In this document: piece by piece, positions 1 to 12,232 of the stretch
Layout of the letters: every line of letters starts with the position of its first letter
How positions within the stretch are numbered: the stretch's first letter is position 1
DNA from: Caenorhabditis elegans
Lineage: Eukaryota; Nematoda; Chromadorea; Rhabditida; Rhabditidae
NCBI RefSeq assembly: GCF_000002985.6
Contig: NC_003284.9
Coordinates: forward strand, 12,214,001 to 12,278,000
DNA length: 64,000 nucleotides
Direction of reading: 5' to 3'
Translations under genes and position numbers: made by a program
The notes under the pieces: generated by a model
What the model was told of the DNA's origin: nothing
Databases searched by the model: none
Seen by the model: the letters and a program-made list of their open reading frames with translations, nothing else

Positions 1-3000
1 TCAAAAAATGACCCAAAATTAGTTACAAATTGGAATTTGACCGACTTGTCAATGTCGCAGTGTCAGGAAACAATTTTTTTTTAAATCAACGTCAAATTTT
101 GATTGTACAACATAATTATCTTGCGTTTTTAATTTTATTTAGATATTTTAAAGTCGATGGACGGCGAGATTCTGTAAAAAAAATTTAAAAATCTTTCTCA
201 AAAAAAAATCAGTTGTTACAATAAGATACAGTAATTGAAAAGCTGATACTTGCAATTTACCACACGACAATCCTTTCATTTATAAATCTATGCCAATTTC
301 CATCATTAAAAATATTTTGTTTTCGAAAATAACAAGGCATTCGCAAATTACAAGGAAACCCTCTTAAATTATTGCAAGTGAGACATTTGTCAGTGCTGCG
401 ACTAATTTGATGTAGCATTTCTGCGTCTGTTGACTTGTGAACAAAAAATTTTCAAATTGTTTTCTCCAAAATTTTGATTCGTTAACTTGTCAAGTATGGT
501 CTGATTCGCAACTGATTTGTTCAAATGTTTAGAAAATTTTGAAATTCAAAAATTTCGGCAGTGCTCATGCTCATTATTGTTTGTAATTTAATCAAATCTA
601 TTCTAACTAAATTATTTTTTTAATTGTGTGAATCATAATTCGATTTTGTTTGGTTGTGTTTCTCTCGAAATATTCAAAGGTGGAGTGCTTTTTTTTTAAT
701 CCGAAATTTTCCAAAAGTGCCGAATTTCGTATTGAGACGTTCTGAAAATTTTGCCAAAACAGTTATGGCAGTTCGAAATGTCGAAAAAATGTTACATTTT
801 CCGCTAAAAAAATTGGTCGCTAAACCAATTTTTGCCAACTTTAAAACGTCTGAAAATGCGAAAATAAATGTTTACTCGAGTTTTTATTTTACAAAGCATA
901 ATTATGCACAATTTATAAATTTTCATAAAGCTTTAAACAAGGAGTACCGGTTTCTGGGTTGTGTGGTTTTGAGTTGTGCCCAAAGCGTGCTCAAATTAGC
1001 GAATTTCGTAATGTAACTTCTAAAAAAATGTTTATGGCGGTGATTTTAGCTAAAATTGGATTTTTTTTACATTTTGAACAGCCTAAAAATGTTGAATAAT
1101 TTTTGAGATGTTTTATTACGAAATTCGTTTATTTGAGTACATTTTTTGTCAATTCGTTCAAAATACCCAGAAACGATGAGCTCCTTTAATCAATTTGTTC
1201 TATTCACACTTTAGAATCCGTTTTGCATTGAAATGTTTGATGTAGAAATGCATTCCTAAACTTCAACTGTTCTTTGCGATCAAATTTAAAAAAAACCTAT
1301 TACTAAAGATATGTGAGTTAAATTGAACGACGTCTGGATGTTTTCCTCGGGTATTTTTTTTCTCGAATTTTTCCTCAAACTACCGCTTTCCACCTGCCTT
1401 TCTCGAATAGCAATTTGCATTTTCTCATTCACTCCTCAAACAGGTTTCCCGCACTTTTCGCCACCTTTTTCACACTGTTACCCACTTGATTAGATATATC
1501 ATTCTTTTGTCGGAATGTTTGCTATCAAATCAACAAAGTTTTCTGGTCGCTGATTTCAGACTGATTTTTGAAGTTAAAATTTGGTTTTTCTTGATACGAT
1601 AGTTAAATTGGAACAAGAATCAGTAACTGAAGTCATCGAAATTAAGAGCCGCTCATAAAAATTAAATTACTGATTACACATCCAAAATTTCGGTTACCTC
1701 TTCTAACCATACTGCCGTATACTTGAAAAAATCTTATCACTTCTCATATCATCATAAAGAAACAAACGAAACAACTGCGACGTGGTTTTCAAAAATGGAT
1801 TTGCGATCTTTAAAGATCGGATGACGTTTTCTCATCTCTTGACCACTGATTTATTTTACAAGTGTAGGATAGTGATTCGACGAATTTCGTTGATGCGATA
1901 ATCGATTCAAATCAAACACTACATTCAGTCACCCGAAACGTAGTCATTCAGATCAAGTAGTCTCCACCTTTCTCATTTCAGTTCCCGACCCTCTCATTTT
2001 GTTATTCAACCCCCTGCCGTCGGTGTCCGATCATCCAGATGTCCAGTCAACGTCTAAAATGTGACGTTGTTAATTAACAAGTTGATGATTTTTTTTTAAT
2101 TTCAATTTTACAGCAATCTCAACCAACACTTCCCACATTTTTTCCTTGTCACAGTATCACATCAATCTCTCACTTTAGTTATACATAATTAATGTCACTG
2201 TTGAGATAGTTTTAAAAAAATGTCCTTCTCATCTTGAAATGAACAACTTATTAGGAAGGAATTTCTCAAAACACTTGCCTGACTGCTTTAATCTTGATAA
2301 GTGGTTTTCTGAACCCATTTCTTTGAAATGTTTGGGTATCACTTTTTGGTTGGACATAAAGGTGAAGCATCGCCAGATGGTGAAATTGTTAGAAAGTGCT
2401 AAAATAGCTAATGATCATAATCACACATTTTAATTATTATTTGAAATTTGTAATATTAGTAATTATATTTCTATATTTTAATTTCAACAGCCTGAAATTC
2501 AAACTTGCATAGCAGTGATCTGAATCATTTAAACAAATTTTAAGGATATTCAATTATGATATACCCACTAGCAATTGTCAACGTTTAACTAGTTCTTGAA
2601 ACTTGATTAAATGTTGTTTAAGAGTCAATGTAACGTGACTAATGTTTTTAATTTATCAATGTTTTTTCAATACACAAAATAGTCAGTACAAACAGATAAA
2701 ATGGTTGTATGAAGATATTTTTTAATAGCAAAAAGAAAAAAAATCAAACTGCCCCCTAGAACAGTAATACTAAAATAGATAAATTGAAAAAATGATTTGA
2801 TACACAAAAAAATCTAAAATTATGGTGATGTGCTGCATTATAGAAAAAAACAATTTTAAAAATGAACGAATGAAAAGATGATTTTTTTTTCTAATTTTCA
2901 AATACATTTTAGCTTGATAATGCTGTGATCTGTGATCTCTTTTTTGTTGTACTTAGAAAAACGCGTTGAATAGGTGCACAATTTTATTTTTCCGGACAAA

Positions 3001-3256
3001 GATACCAGTAAAAAAGTTTTATAAAGATTAATCCTATACCCATAAAAGATATGAAAATTTTGTACAAAACAATTTAGAAAAAAAAATGAAGCAATTAATA
3101 GCTCTCAAAAAACAAATTTTGCAGTTTTATTAAGCGGTTGCATGTTTTTTTGAATAGAAAACAATAATGTCAGATATGAATATTTTCTTTCTAAATTTGA
3201 TTACTTCTGAATTTTGCCTTTTCCAAGCAGTAAAATTTCCAGATTTTCCAAAAGAC
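1..3256. other. Intergenic DNA, no gene seen
   Basis: AT-rich sequence with many short A/T runs. The open frames at 654-1016 and 2239-2433 have a composition like random AT-rich DNA (rich in F, K, N, L), no recognisable domain and no convincing splice partners. I see no RNA gene. The right end is the presumed promoter of the EGF-like gene; a possible spliced-leader acceptor (ATTTCCAG) ends at 3242. Confidence 0.6.
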
Positions 3257-5113
3257 ATGCGACTAATCATATTAGTATTTGTCGGAACAGTCTTCCTCTT
3301 TGAACATGTATCTTCCGAAATTGAAGACAAGCGAGCTGTTGCAGATGAGAATAGTTTGTCAGACGAAACAAAAGCTCATCATCATCATCATCATCATCGA
3401 ATTCATCGAGGAAAAGTTCATCGGAAACGACAGCCTGTGTAAGTATCAGAAAACTTTTTTGGACAGTTCTTGTAAGTTTAATTTGCAGGTGCTTGAATGG
3501 GAAACCAGTAGATGGGGTTTGTGAATGCGAACTTGACTTTGTCGGGAAACATTGTGAAAAGAAGAAGAATTGCCGAACCTATCGTCGGTATAAAAATGGA
3601 ACGTAAGTTTTAAAGCTTAACATAAAATATTGGACATTCTAATTTCTACAATAAGTGCAAATTCGTTTCTAAACAAAGGGGTTTGTTTGAAAAGTTTCAC
3701 GTGATTATTGTTTTTTTTTATTTGGATGGTATTATACAGTTTACGAATATTCATTAAAAATAATGAATACACATACTTTTTGTTTGATAATATCCGCGTA
3801 GCTACTGTTCCTAAATGTAAACAATTTGGATAGTTTTATTCAAATCGAGAGAATCACAATTTGTGTTAATGGAATACACTTTCAAATTGAACTTCTAAAG
3901 ACTTAGTAAAATCTTCCTACTATTTCCTAGTTTTTTAATTACTCAAATTTACAGGTCCAATAAAAAACTGAAATGTTAAAAAGTAAAGTTAAAAACCTAT
4001 ATCTATATTTTTTCGTAGCCTGAAAATTTGAAAGTTTCTCAACCTCTGAGCCGTTTGAACAATTGTTTGTGCAACCATTTTCATAGCCTATGAATGTGAT
4101 AAAACACTGATTTATGACCATTGCAACTTTCATGGGTTTTTTGAAGTTTACCGAAAATAAAATATAAGCTATTCCAAAGATTTTCACTCTTCACATCATT
4201 GTTCCAGATGTCCGGATTGTGTGAAGGGGTATCAAGGTGAATACTGCGAGGAAATCGTTTGTTTTAATGGAAAACCGAACACTCATCTAACGGAATGTCA
4301 ATGTGAAGATCCCTATTCAGGAGCGCATTGCGACGAATTGGAAACGAAAAAGATTTATAGCTATTATAATAGAAAGGTAAGACAGCGGACAAAATTTCTA
4401 TGTAGATTTTGGGAACAAGGCAGAAAATTTGTGATTTTATGACTTTGTAGTTTTAATTGAGTTAGAAATGTTGAGTCTCGTCAAGTCCGAGTGAAAAATG
4501 AAATCAGAAAATGTGAACGTTTTTTTCTTTCAAAGGAACGGTATCAAACGTAATACGTTTTACTTCATCTATATAAGAGAATAGAATAAAAAATTCATTT
4601 TTCTCCTCAAAAGGAAAAGTTTTAGAAATAATCTCTAACTTTGGTATGCCTTGTCCCGGTCCAGGTTCGGGTGAGTTATCACGTTTTAAAAACACCGAGA
4701 AACACCAAAAAACGTTTTCAAAAAGTTGGCATAAATATTTGTAATTTGTTCAAACAGTGAACAGCACATACCATATCAATTTTAGCTGTTTCGAATAAGG
4801 TGTACAAAAAAATTTGTATAAACTCTTAGAAATTATATTTCAGGTGTTTCTTCTTGGTCCACTTGGTGCCATTTCCCTTATCCCAATGTGTGCCATGTAC
4901 ATAATGTGTGAATACTTTGCTAAAAAACGACAAGTAAGTAATACATAAAACAACACAACTTTGTTCGTTTCTTGATGATTTCTCAGTATTTATCTATTTT
5001 CTTGTCTAAAGTTAATTGTTTTGTTTCAGGTCAAGAGGGTTGGATTGATGATGGAGGGTCAAAATATTAATGTACAAGATCGGTTATTAGCAAAGCTACT
5101 CAACAACATGTAA
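3257..5113 (+). CDS. Small EGF-like type I membrane protein
   Basis: Five exons (3257-3438, 3489-3602, 4208-4376, 4844-4933, 5030-5113) give 212 aa. The start was chosen because MRLIILVFVGTVFLFEHVSS is a good signal peptide and the ATG lies 15 bp after a TTTCCAG acceptor. Next comes an acidic/basic linker with seven consecutive His encoded by CAT repeats (3377-3397). Two short EGF-like modules follow (CLNGK...CECELDFVGKHCE and CFNGK...CQCEDPYSGAHCD), separated by a CPDCVKGYQGEYCE segment. Then come one membrane span (VFLLGPLGAISLIPMCAMYI) and a short basic cytoplasmic tail ending LLAKLLNNM. Known for the fold: EGF modules usually mediate extracellular protein contacts. A cell-surface role is inferred; no ligand or family name can be given. 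All splice phases agree. The neighbouring esterase gene begins about 600 bp downstream on the same strand. Confidence 0.8.
3377..3397 (+). repeat. CAT trinucleotide run coding His7
   Basis: Seven perfect CAT units inside exon 1 of the EGF-like gene. The run stays in frame and encodes a heptahistidine tract, so length changes would only alter the number of His residues. Confidence 0.9.
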
Positions 5114-5655
5114 TAGCATTGATATGTGTTTTAGTCGTTTTCAAGATCTTCATGGCTACGAGCTTCTTTTTTTGTTTTTTCTTCAATGACGTCGTCGTTT
5201 TTCAGTTTCTTGAAAAACATAATGTTACACTTATTTTTCAGTGTTGATTTTTATTTTGATTGTGAAATGCATAAGCTCTGTTGTTTTTTCATAAACTGTA
5301 AGAATACATCATTAAACAAATTAAGTTTCGAATACTGTTAAGCCGTTTGATTCATTTAATATCATCCTCAATGTTCACAGGTGCACAAAGAGGTCAAATT
5401 ATGAAAGTATGAACGTTCAATGGCAAGTGTTCTAACGTGTTTTTCCACGGTGAATTTTGGTTATATTATACTATTATATTATGACAACAGTTCAGTTTTT
5501 GAATTATTTACTGTCATAATCCACTTTTTATTTTTTCATTTTGCATCATTTCAATGCTGCAGGACTTTTCAATCTTGATTCGATCTTTTAATTTTGAGTT
5601 TACACCTACTTTCTCTCAATATTAGACTATTTGTTTTCTTGCTTTTCAGGCAATC

Positions 5656-5664
5656 CTTATCAGT
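5656..5664 (-). promoter_or_regulatory. GATA-factor site upstream of esterase A
   Basis: The minus strand reads ACTGATAAG, a full match to the consensus preferred by the C. elegans intestinal GATA factor ELT-2. It lies 46 bp before the ATG of esterase A and just after a TTTTCAG acceptor ending at 5649. Similar sites precede esterases B, C and D at comparable distances. Function is inferred from sequence and position only. Confidence 0.5.
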
Positions 5665-5709
5665 GATTCAAACCACTGGGAAAATATCATCATATTATTG
5701 TGTTTTCCA

Positions 5710-8691
5710 ATGCTAGTTTCAATATTATTACTATGTTCTCTATTGTATGAATTTCAAACTTTGAAAATAATAAATACAAGCTATGGCAAACTTCGTGGAA
5801 TGGCTGAATGGTCAGATGATGCAAATCACAAGTTTACTTTCAAAGTAAGTTGTAATTGAAACGAAGACCATGCCATGCAGTTCCAGAGTGTTCCGTTTGC
5901 AAAGCCACCAATTGGAAATTTGCGGTTTGCGCCTCCACAAAAACTTGATCATTGGGACGGTATTTTAGATGCTTCAGTGTATAGGTAATGCATTTTAAGA
6001 AGTCAAAATTCGTTTGCTGAAAATAATTTTTCAAAGGCCTTCATGGAATACGGCGTAATTTTTCTGTTACTTTTCTCATTAAATTTGTTTAATTTGCCTA
6101 TTTCATTTTAGCTGACAAACTATTCGAATGTTTTATTTTCATGGTTTCAGTGCCGCTTGTATGAGCAACTCAACACTAACAACTCAGTCATACGTCAACG
6201 AAGATTGTCTGTACATCAATATCTTCACTAGTGAAAAGTGCTTGGTAATTAGTTATCCTTTCAATTAAAATCAGGTTTTGGAACAGGAAAAACTTTTTTT
6301 CATACTTTTAGAAGTCCAAGTGTTCAGTGATCGTATATTTTCATGGTGGTGCTTACAATACAGAATCAGCTACAATGTTCTCGGACAGATTCATTTTAGA
6401 TAGATATGTTCACGAGGATGTGATCTTTGTAATACCTGCAGTTAGATTGGGAGTTTTTGGACAACTATACTTTGGACCAAATGCCTACCTTACTGAAAAT
6501 CTATTCATGTTTGGTGAGATTCATTTTTGAGAAACAGCGTTCGGCTATTGCACTTCTGTTTTCAATTATAGTAAACAAACAAAAATGAAAATATTTAAAC
6601 TAAAAAGGTAAAGGTGAAAGTTGTCCGTTTGGTTCAACCAAAGCCTCCTGCGGACAAGAGATTTATCAGGGTCACTGGTGGCGTTTGTATCTTTTCTAGT
6701 CTGAATTTAAGCGGTACCGGGACTAGCGGTATGGCCGATTTACCTTTCGTGAACCAAATTCACTACCCACTTTCCGAGCCGGCTGGGTGAGCCTTTGGGG
6801 TGAGGTGGGATTGAACTCGCGACCTCTTGGGTAACAGTGCTACACCACTACCATTTAGCCACCCGTGCCCTTTAACATATGTATTTGATCGTTTTGCGAG
6901 ATCATTATTTTTTAACAAAATTTTTTCATTTAAGATGCCATTCTTGCACTAGATTTTGTACACAACGAGATATCCAATTTTGGTGGTGACCCAGAGAAAG
7001 TGACAATCATGGGGCATTCTTCAGGCGGAACACTTGTTGAAGCGTTGGGATTTTCGAGGTATTAAGGTTCTTAATTTTTGGCTTCAATAAATAATTTTTT
7101 CAGCATGGTTGACCCTGAGTTGAAGTTATTTCAACAAATGATAATGTTGAGTAGTACTGGAATGTTTGGATTTGACGATTTAGTGATAGACAACTCATTT
7201 ACAATTGTTGAAAAGCTTGGTGTAACTGTGAAAAATGCCGACTATTGCGAAGAAATCAATATTTTCAGTGTTTCAATGGTACGAAAGAAGAACGAAACAC
7301 TGTGAATGTTGCTGAAACACTTGACTGCATGAGACATATTGATGGTTATGAAATTTTGAGAGTACAACAAAAAATGGAACTAATGGACCAGTTGTCTTTC
7401 AAATATCTTTTAAGGGGAGCACCGTTTATGTTGTTGAATGGAAATATTGCAGACCTGAAGAAAAATACATCGGTAAGTTCGAGAAAAGAAAAATAAAGGT
7501 AGTTTTGGTTGACTTGATTATCAATAATTTAAATTTAACAAAACAAACTAAATATTGAAAGTCTTTTTTTTTCAAAATTTTGGTTTTATTTCGATTCTAA
7601 ATTTTGAAAGCAAGCTACTTTCAGCCACGGAATGCAATTTTTGGAACAACTGAACATGAGTTCTTTGACGTGACGGAGAAATATCTTTATATCACAGTAA
7701 CTTTCTTAGATTATGAAAATCCAGTTGCTGTCGCTCGAAACTATGACGGACGGCTGATGAAAAACAGTAATCATACATTTTAAAAGTTTACAATGCATTC
7801 TGACTGCTTTTTTTTAGTGGAAACTATGATAACTGGAGATTCTGCGGCAATATTTGTTTCTACTGCCACCTGCGCTGCAGCAATGGCCAATGCAGGAGCT
7901 GATGTTTTCCTTTTTGAAACTCGTCAATCATACAGTGTTCATGTTTCTGACATGCAATACTTCATTGGCAATCATTGTGCACATAACCGTACAATCGATA
8001 TAGACATTCTGGATAGTTTTTACTCGAAACTGCTCACGAACTTTACAAAACATGGAAAACCGTCTCCAGGTAATATACAGTGTTTATTTTCAATATTCTA
8101 ATTTTCAGGGTGGGACCCTGTGGATCCTGGAAGAATGAATTATTTGGAGCTGAAAGTTGATTCTAAAGCAAGGAGCGGCCCAGTTATGCTTGAAGGTTAT
8201 CATGCCAAAGATGTGTCCTTTTGGGTTGGAGAAATGACAGAGTTTGATCAAAACGTGTCAAAAATGGTATGAAATAGTCACGTTAAAAATTTTCTTGAAG
8301 CAAGAGCTAAATTATTTACTCAAAGCCTATGTATAGAATGTTGCATACTGATTATCTAACAACCAATTTACAAGTGTACCTGTAGAATTTTTCGTTTTAG
8401 CGACATTCCGAAGGACTGCCACCAGAAAGACAAGATACAAAATCACAACGACAATATTGGAACTTTATTGTATACCAGAATTTTGATGCGAAAAATCAAC
8501 AGAAACTAGTCGATAGCACTCACTTCATAATAAACACTACAGATCAAGCCATTATATTTAGAACTGACATTTCGATTCTTTATCAGTGGTGGTTTTATTT
8601 AATAATAGCAGTTTGTGCAATGACTATTGGCTTAGTCATATTATCTTTCAAAAAATCAAGAAATGGCGAGATCACTCCTTTATTAAGTTAA
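5710..8691 (+). CDS. Carboxylesterase A, C-terminally membrane-anchored
   Basis: Eleven exons (5710-5844, 5887-5984, 6151-6244, 6312-6513, 6935-7058, 7104-7221, 7269-7472, 7625-7766, 7818-8069, 8109-8266, 8401-8691) give 605 aa. Type B carboxylesterase, alpha/beta hydrolase fold. The N-terminus MLVSILLLCSLLYEFQT is a signal peptide. It is followed by the [14 protein letters not shown] block, [10 protein letters not shown], the oxyanion-hole motif YFHGGAYN, the nucleophile elbow GHSSGG (Ser205), the catalytic Glu in TTEHEF (Glu337) and His in SVHVSDMQY (His414). A QWWFY motif opens a C-terminal membrane span, and the tail ends EITPLLS, an acidic dileucine signal. The complete triad argues for an active hydrolase or acyltransferase facing the ER/lysosome lumen or cell exterior. 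Relatives in C. elegans (CEST enzymes) acylate ascarosides and glucosides; the substrate here is unknown. Intron 4 carries a SINE. Confidence 0.88.
6604..6870 (-). mobile_element. tRNA-derived SINE in intron 4 of esterase A
   Basis: A block more GC-rich than the intron around it. On the minus strand it starts at 6870 with a tRNA-like head: GGGCACGGGTGGCTAAATGG includes an A-box (TGGCTAAATGGTAG), and about 30 nt later comes a B-box-like GAGTTCAATCCC. The head has lost the matching 3' acceptor strand, so it is not a functional tRNA. A tRNA-unrelated body runs to about 6604. Flanks TTTAAAC (left) and TTTAACA (right) could be a worn target-site duplication. RNA polymerase III transcription and LINE-dependent mobility are inferred from the class. 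The left boundary is approximate. Confidence 0.7.
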
Positions 8692-8710
8692 AAACAACTG
8701 TCAATATGTA

Positions 8711-8716
8711 AATAAA
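8711..8716 (+). terminator. Poly(A) signal of esterase A
   Basis: Canonical AATAAA 20 bp after the stop codon of esterase A, marking a very short 3' UTR as is usual in worms. Confidence 0.75.
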
Positions 8717-8909
8717 GCTATATACGTGCCGTGTTATAAGTTCACAGCTGAAATTGTAAATTTGAAAAATTTTTAATTACATGAAAATCAATCAGAATCG
8801 GCGTATCTCAAACACTTATAACTCTAATATCGTCAATTACTAGACAAAATGTTAATGTTTTTGAGTTAGTAAAGATAACCCGCGTGTTTTCTGTCTACCA
8901 CTATACGTT

Positions 8910-8917
8910 TTATCAGT
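8910..8917 (-). promoter_or_regulatory. GATA-factor site upstream of esterase B
   Basis: The minus strand reads ACTGATAA, matching the ELT-2 core, 85 bp before the ATG of esterase B. It parallels the sites before genes A, C and D. Functional role is inferred. Confidence 0.45.
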
Positions 8918-9001
8918 CAGTATTGTGCTTTCAAGACCACTGCCTTTCAATCAGTTTTTCAAACATCAATGAAAACATTATTATATTTGTTGTAAACGAA
9001 A

Positions 9002-11946
9002 ATGTCTTTAAAAAAGTTTATACTGTTCAAACTAATTTTGTTGTTTCCTGATATACAAAGTTTGAAAGTAATAGAAACAAGTTATGGAAGAGTACGTGGA
9101 ATAACGGAATGGTCAGATGACAATAATCACAAGTATATGTTTAAAGTGAGTTAGATTGAAGAACATTTGGAAGAAAACTGCTTTGTTTTTCAGAGTGTAC
9201 CGTTTGCCAAGCCGCCAATAGGAAAGTTGCGATTTGCACCTCCACAGTATCCGGATTCATGGAGCGGTGTTCTCGATGCATCAAAGTATAGGTAATGAAC
9301 ATTGAGAATATTGAAAATGAGAAATATAATAGAAACCACAATGCAATAAAATTCGAACTATTTTATTCAAGCTTATGAAACTATTTAAGAAAACATATCA
9401 TAAGGGTTCATACAATGTTTTGAATCATTCAAAAACTCAATCTAGAAAGATATATCACTTGCCACAAATTTATAACTGTCATCCTCAATAAAAAAAACTG
9501 TTTCGGCCGTTTAATGATGTTGGGACCAATGACCCAGAAACAAAAAAAAACAGAAACTCTCACATGTATTTCGCTCCAAACAAAGGTGAATTTAAAATTT
9601 ATTGTTTTCCAGTCCTGCGTGCTTGAGCAACTCATCGACAACTAGCACTCCACAAGAACACGTCAGCGAAGATTGTCTGTACATAAATATTTTCACTAGC
9701 GAAAAATGTTTGGTATTTTTCAACTGAAACTTTAAAATTGATGTTATTGTATTCCAATTCAGAGGTCTAAATGTGCTGTTATAGTCTATTTTCATGGTGG
9801 CGCATACAATGGAGACTCTGCTACAATGTTTCCGGACAATTTCATATTGGAGAGATACGTTGCGGAAGACGTAATTTTAGCAATTCCTGGAGTTCGATTA
9901 GGAGTGTTTGGACAGTTATATTTTGGTCCAAGTGCTCTTCTAACTGAGAATCTTTTCATGTTTGGTGAGAAAACAACACAATTTTGTTTTTATTCTAAAT
10001 CATGATGGAAAATTGTTTTTTTTTAAATATTAATAGAAAGATTTAATAAAATGCGAAAATATAAGAAGCAATAATTTAAAGTTTACAGACGCGGTTCAAG
10101 CGCTTGACTTTGTTCACAACGAAATACCAAACTTTGGTGGTGACCCAAAACAAGTGACCATCATGGGACACTCTTCAGGCGGAACACTTGTAGAAGCCTT
10201 GGGATTTTCAAAGTACCAAATTTTGAGTTGCTTGGCTGCAGAAAACATTTTATTTTTCAGTTCTGTTGACCCAGACTTGAAGTTGTTCCAGCAAATTATC
10301 GTTTTAAGTGGCACAGGGATGTTTGGATTTTACGACTTGCTGGTTGACAACTCGTTTATTATTTCTGAAAAATTAGGGGTGAACAAACTGAAATATGTTT
10401 TGTTGAATAAATCGAACTTCGTTTCAGTGTTTCAACGGCACACAGGAAGAGCGCACCGACGCAAATATTGCTGAAATTCTTGAATGCATGAGACAAATTG
10501 ATGGCCATGAAATAGTAGGAATGCAAAAACATATGGAAGATGTTTACAAGTTGACTTTTAAGAGTCTTTTGAGAGGAGCACCATTCATGGAATTGAATGG
10601 GAAAATTGAAAAGTTCAGAAATTCAACATCGGTAAGCTTGAAAATCAGAATAAGCAAGTAATAAAATTAGGAAGATAATTATAAACATTTTCAAGGTCAT
10701 AAAAATTTGTTTCCAGCCAAGAAATGCAATCTTTGGAACGACAGAATATGAGTTTCGCAACGAAGTGGAGAGATATCTCTATATCACAACAACATTTTTA
10801 GATTTTGAAAATCCAGTAGCAGTTGCTCAACATTTTGACGATGAGCTGATGCAGAACAGTAAGCCCAGATTTAGAATGTGTTCACGTAATTTTTGAAAAA
10901 GTTCAGTGGATACCATGATCAATGGAGATGCCGTATCAATATTCGTATCAGCTGCAGCTTTTTCTTCAGCAATGGCTAATGCGGGTGCAGACGTTTACCT
11001 TTTCGAGACCCGACAATGGCCCTACAGTTTTCACGTTTCTGATATGCAATACTTTATTGGCATTCATAGAGAAGTTTTGCACACTCATGATATGGATATT
11101 TTGGATAGTTTCTATTCGAAGCTGCTGGTCAATTTCACTAAAACAGGAGCGCCATCTCCTGGTAATTTTCTTGTAGGTGTACATTTTTCAATTACATAAA
11201 ATTATTATAGAATGGAACTCCCTGGAACCAGAAAAGATGAACTATTTGGAATTGAGAGTTGATACCAGAAATGGCAAAGGTCCAGTAATGCTTGAAGGCT
11301 ATCACGATAAAGAAGTTTCTTTCTGGTACGGAGATATGATGGACTATGACAGGAACATCACGAAAATGGTAAAATTCAATAAAAATCATGTTTCGTTCAT
11401 TAATGACAAACTCAAGTAAAGTAACTATGAATATAATTCGAAATTTAGAAAAATTAATTTAAGTTCCATGACTTGCACTTACATAAATACTAAAAGAAAA
11501 ACAATTTAGAAATCATCAAGCTTTGTTTATAAACTGTTCTTAAAAATTTTTTAATTAAAACTTTTCGAGCTAAAAAAAGTAGTGAACTGGTTATTAAATT
11601 TTTTCATTACTTAGATTTTGTAACAATTATTTTTCAGAGACAATCTAAAGGGTTACCACGTGAAAACCAAGGTGTAGAATCACAGTTGAAATACTGGAGC
11701 TCCATAGTTGAACCAAGAACTACTGCACACGCAAACAATGCGACTCAAGAAAACATTTCTACAAGCACCAATGTCCTATTCACCTCCACAGCTCAATACA
11801 TATCGCGAGAATTCAAAAATAGTACACCAATTCTTCAACAATGGTGGTTCTACTTGATTATAGCTTTAGTTGTTATGATTTTTGTATTGATTTTTATTTC
11901 CCTTCGGAAACCAAGACGAGAAGAAGAAGTTCCTTTATTGAGTTAG
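9002..11946 (+). CDS. Carboxylesterase B, C-terminally membrane-anchored
   Basis: Eleven exons (9002-9145, 9194-9291, 9613-9712, 9763-9964, 10089-10212, 10261-10378, 10428-10631, 10717-10858, 10907-11161, 11211-11368, 11638-11946) give 617 aa. Exon sizes and phases mirror genes A and C, so this is a tandem duplicate. A hydrophobic N-terminus (LILLFPDIQS region) serves as signal peptide. Motifs: [24 protein letters not shown] (Ser210), TTEYEF (Glu342), [11 protein letters not shown] (His420). The juxtamembrane [12 protein letters not shown] starts the C-terminal span, and the tail ends REEEVPLLS, an acidic dileucine motif. The triad is intact, so an active esterase or acyltransferase is expected in the secretory/endolysosomal system; the substrate is unknown. 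It is most similar by eye to gene C, including the tail. I found no AATAAA close to the stop. Confidence 0.88.
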
Positions 11947-12170
11947 AAAATTAAAGTTAATTTCTTGAACGTACGGTGAATATAACTATTTTTTATTATT
12001 TATTTATTTTTGAATATTGTTTCACAACAGAGTGAAACTTTTCAACGTTTTGATTGTAATAAAAAATTTTATAAAATTCAATACTCGTTTGGCTATAATC
12101 AATACTTCTTGTTTTATATTCAAATGGTCACAATTACAGCACTATCAATTTCTGCAAGACAAAAGGCATT

Positions 12171-12203
12171 TTATCAGAAGTGCAAACCCCAATAAGTTTA
12201 TCA
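12171..12203 (-). promoter_or_regulatory. Two GATA-type sites upstream of esterase C
   Basis: The minus strand reads TCTGATAA (12171-12178) and TGATAAA (12197-12203), 55 and 30 bp before the ATG of esterase C. The second partly overlaps a candidate spliced-leader acceptor (TCATTTAG ending at 12208). Role inferred by analogy with genes A, B and D. Confidence 0.4.
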
Positions 12204-12232
12204 TTTAGTTGTTGACATTTTTGTCGAGGACA

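Noticed and set aside
654-1016. 120-codon plus-strand frame
   Set aside because: Random AT-rich composition and repeated AATTTCG motifs; no domain and no splice partner.
6781-6870. True tRNA gene on the minus strand
   Set aside because: A- and B-box-like motifs are present but the 3' acceptor strand does not pair with the 5' end, and a SINE body follows.
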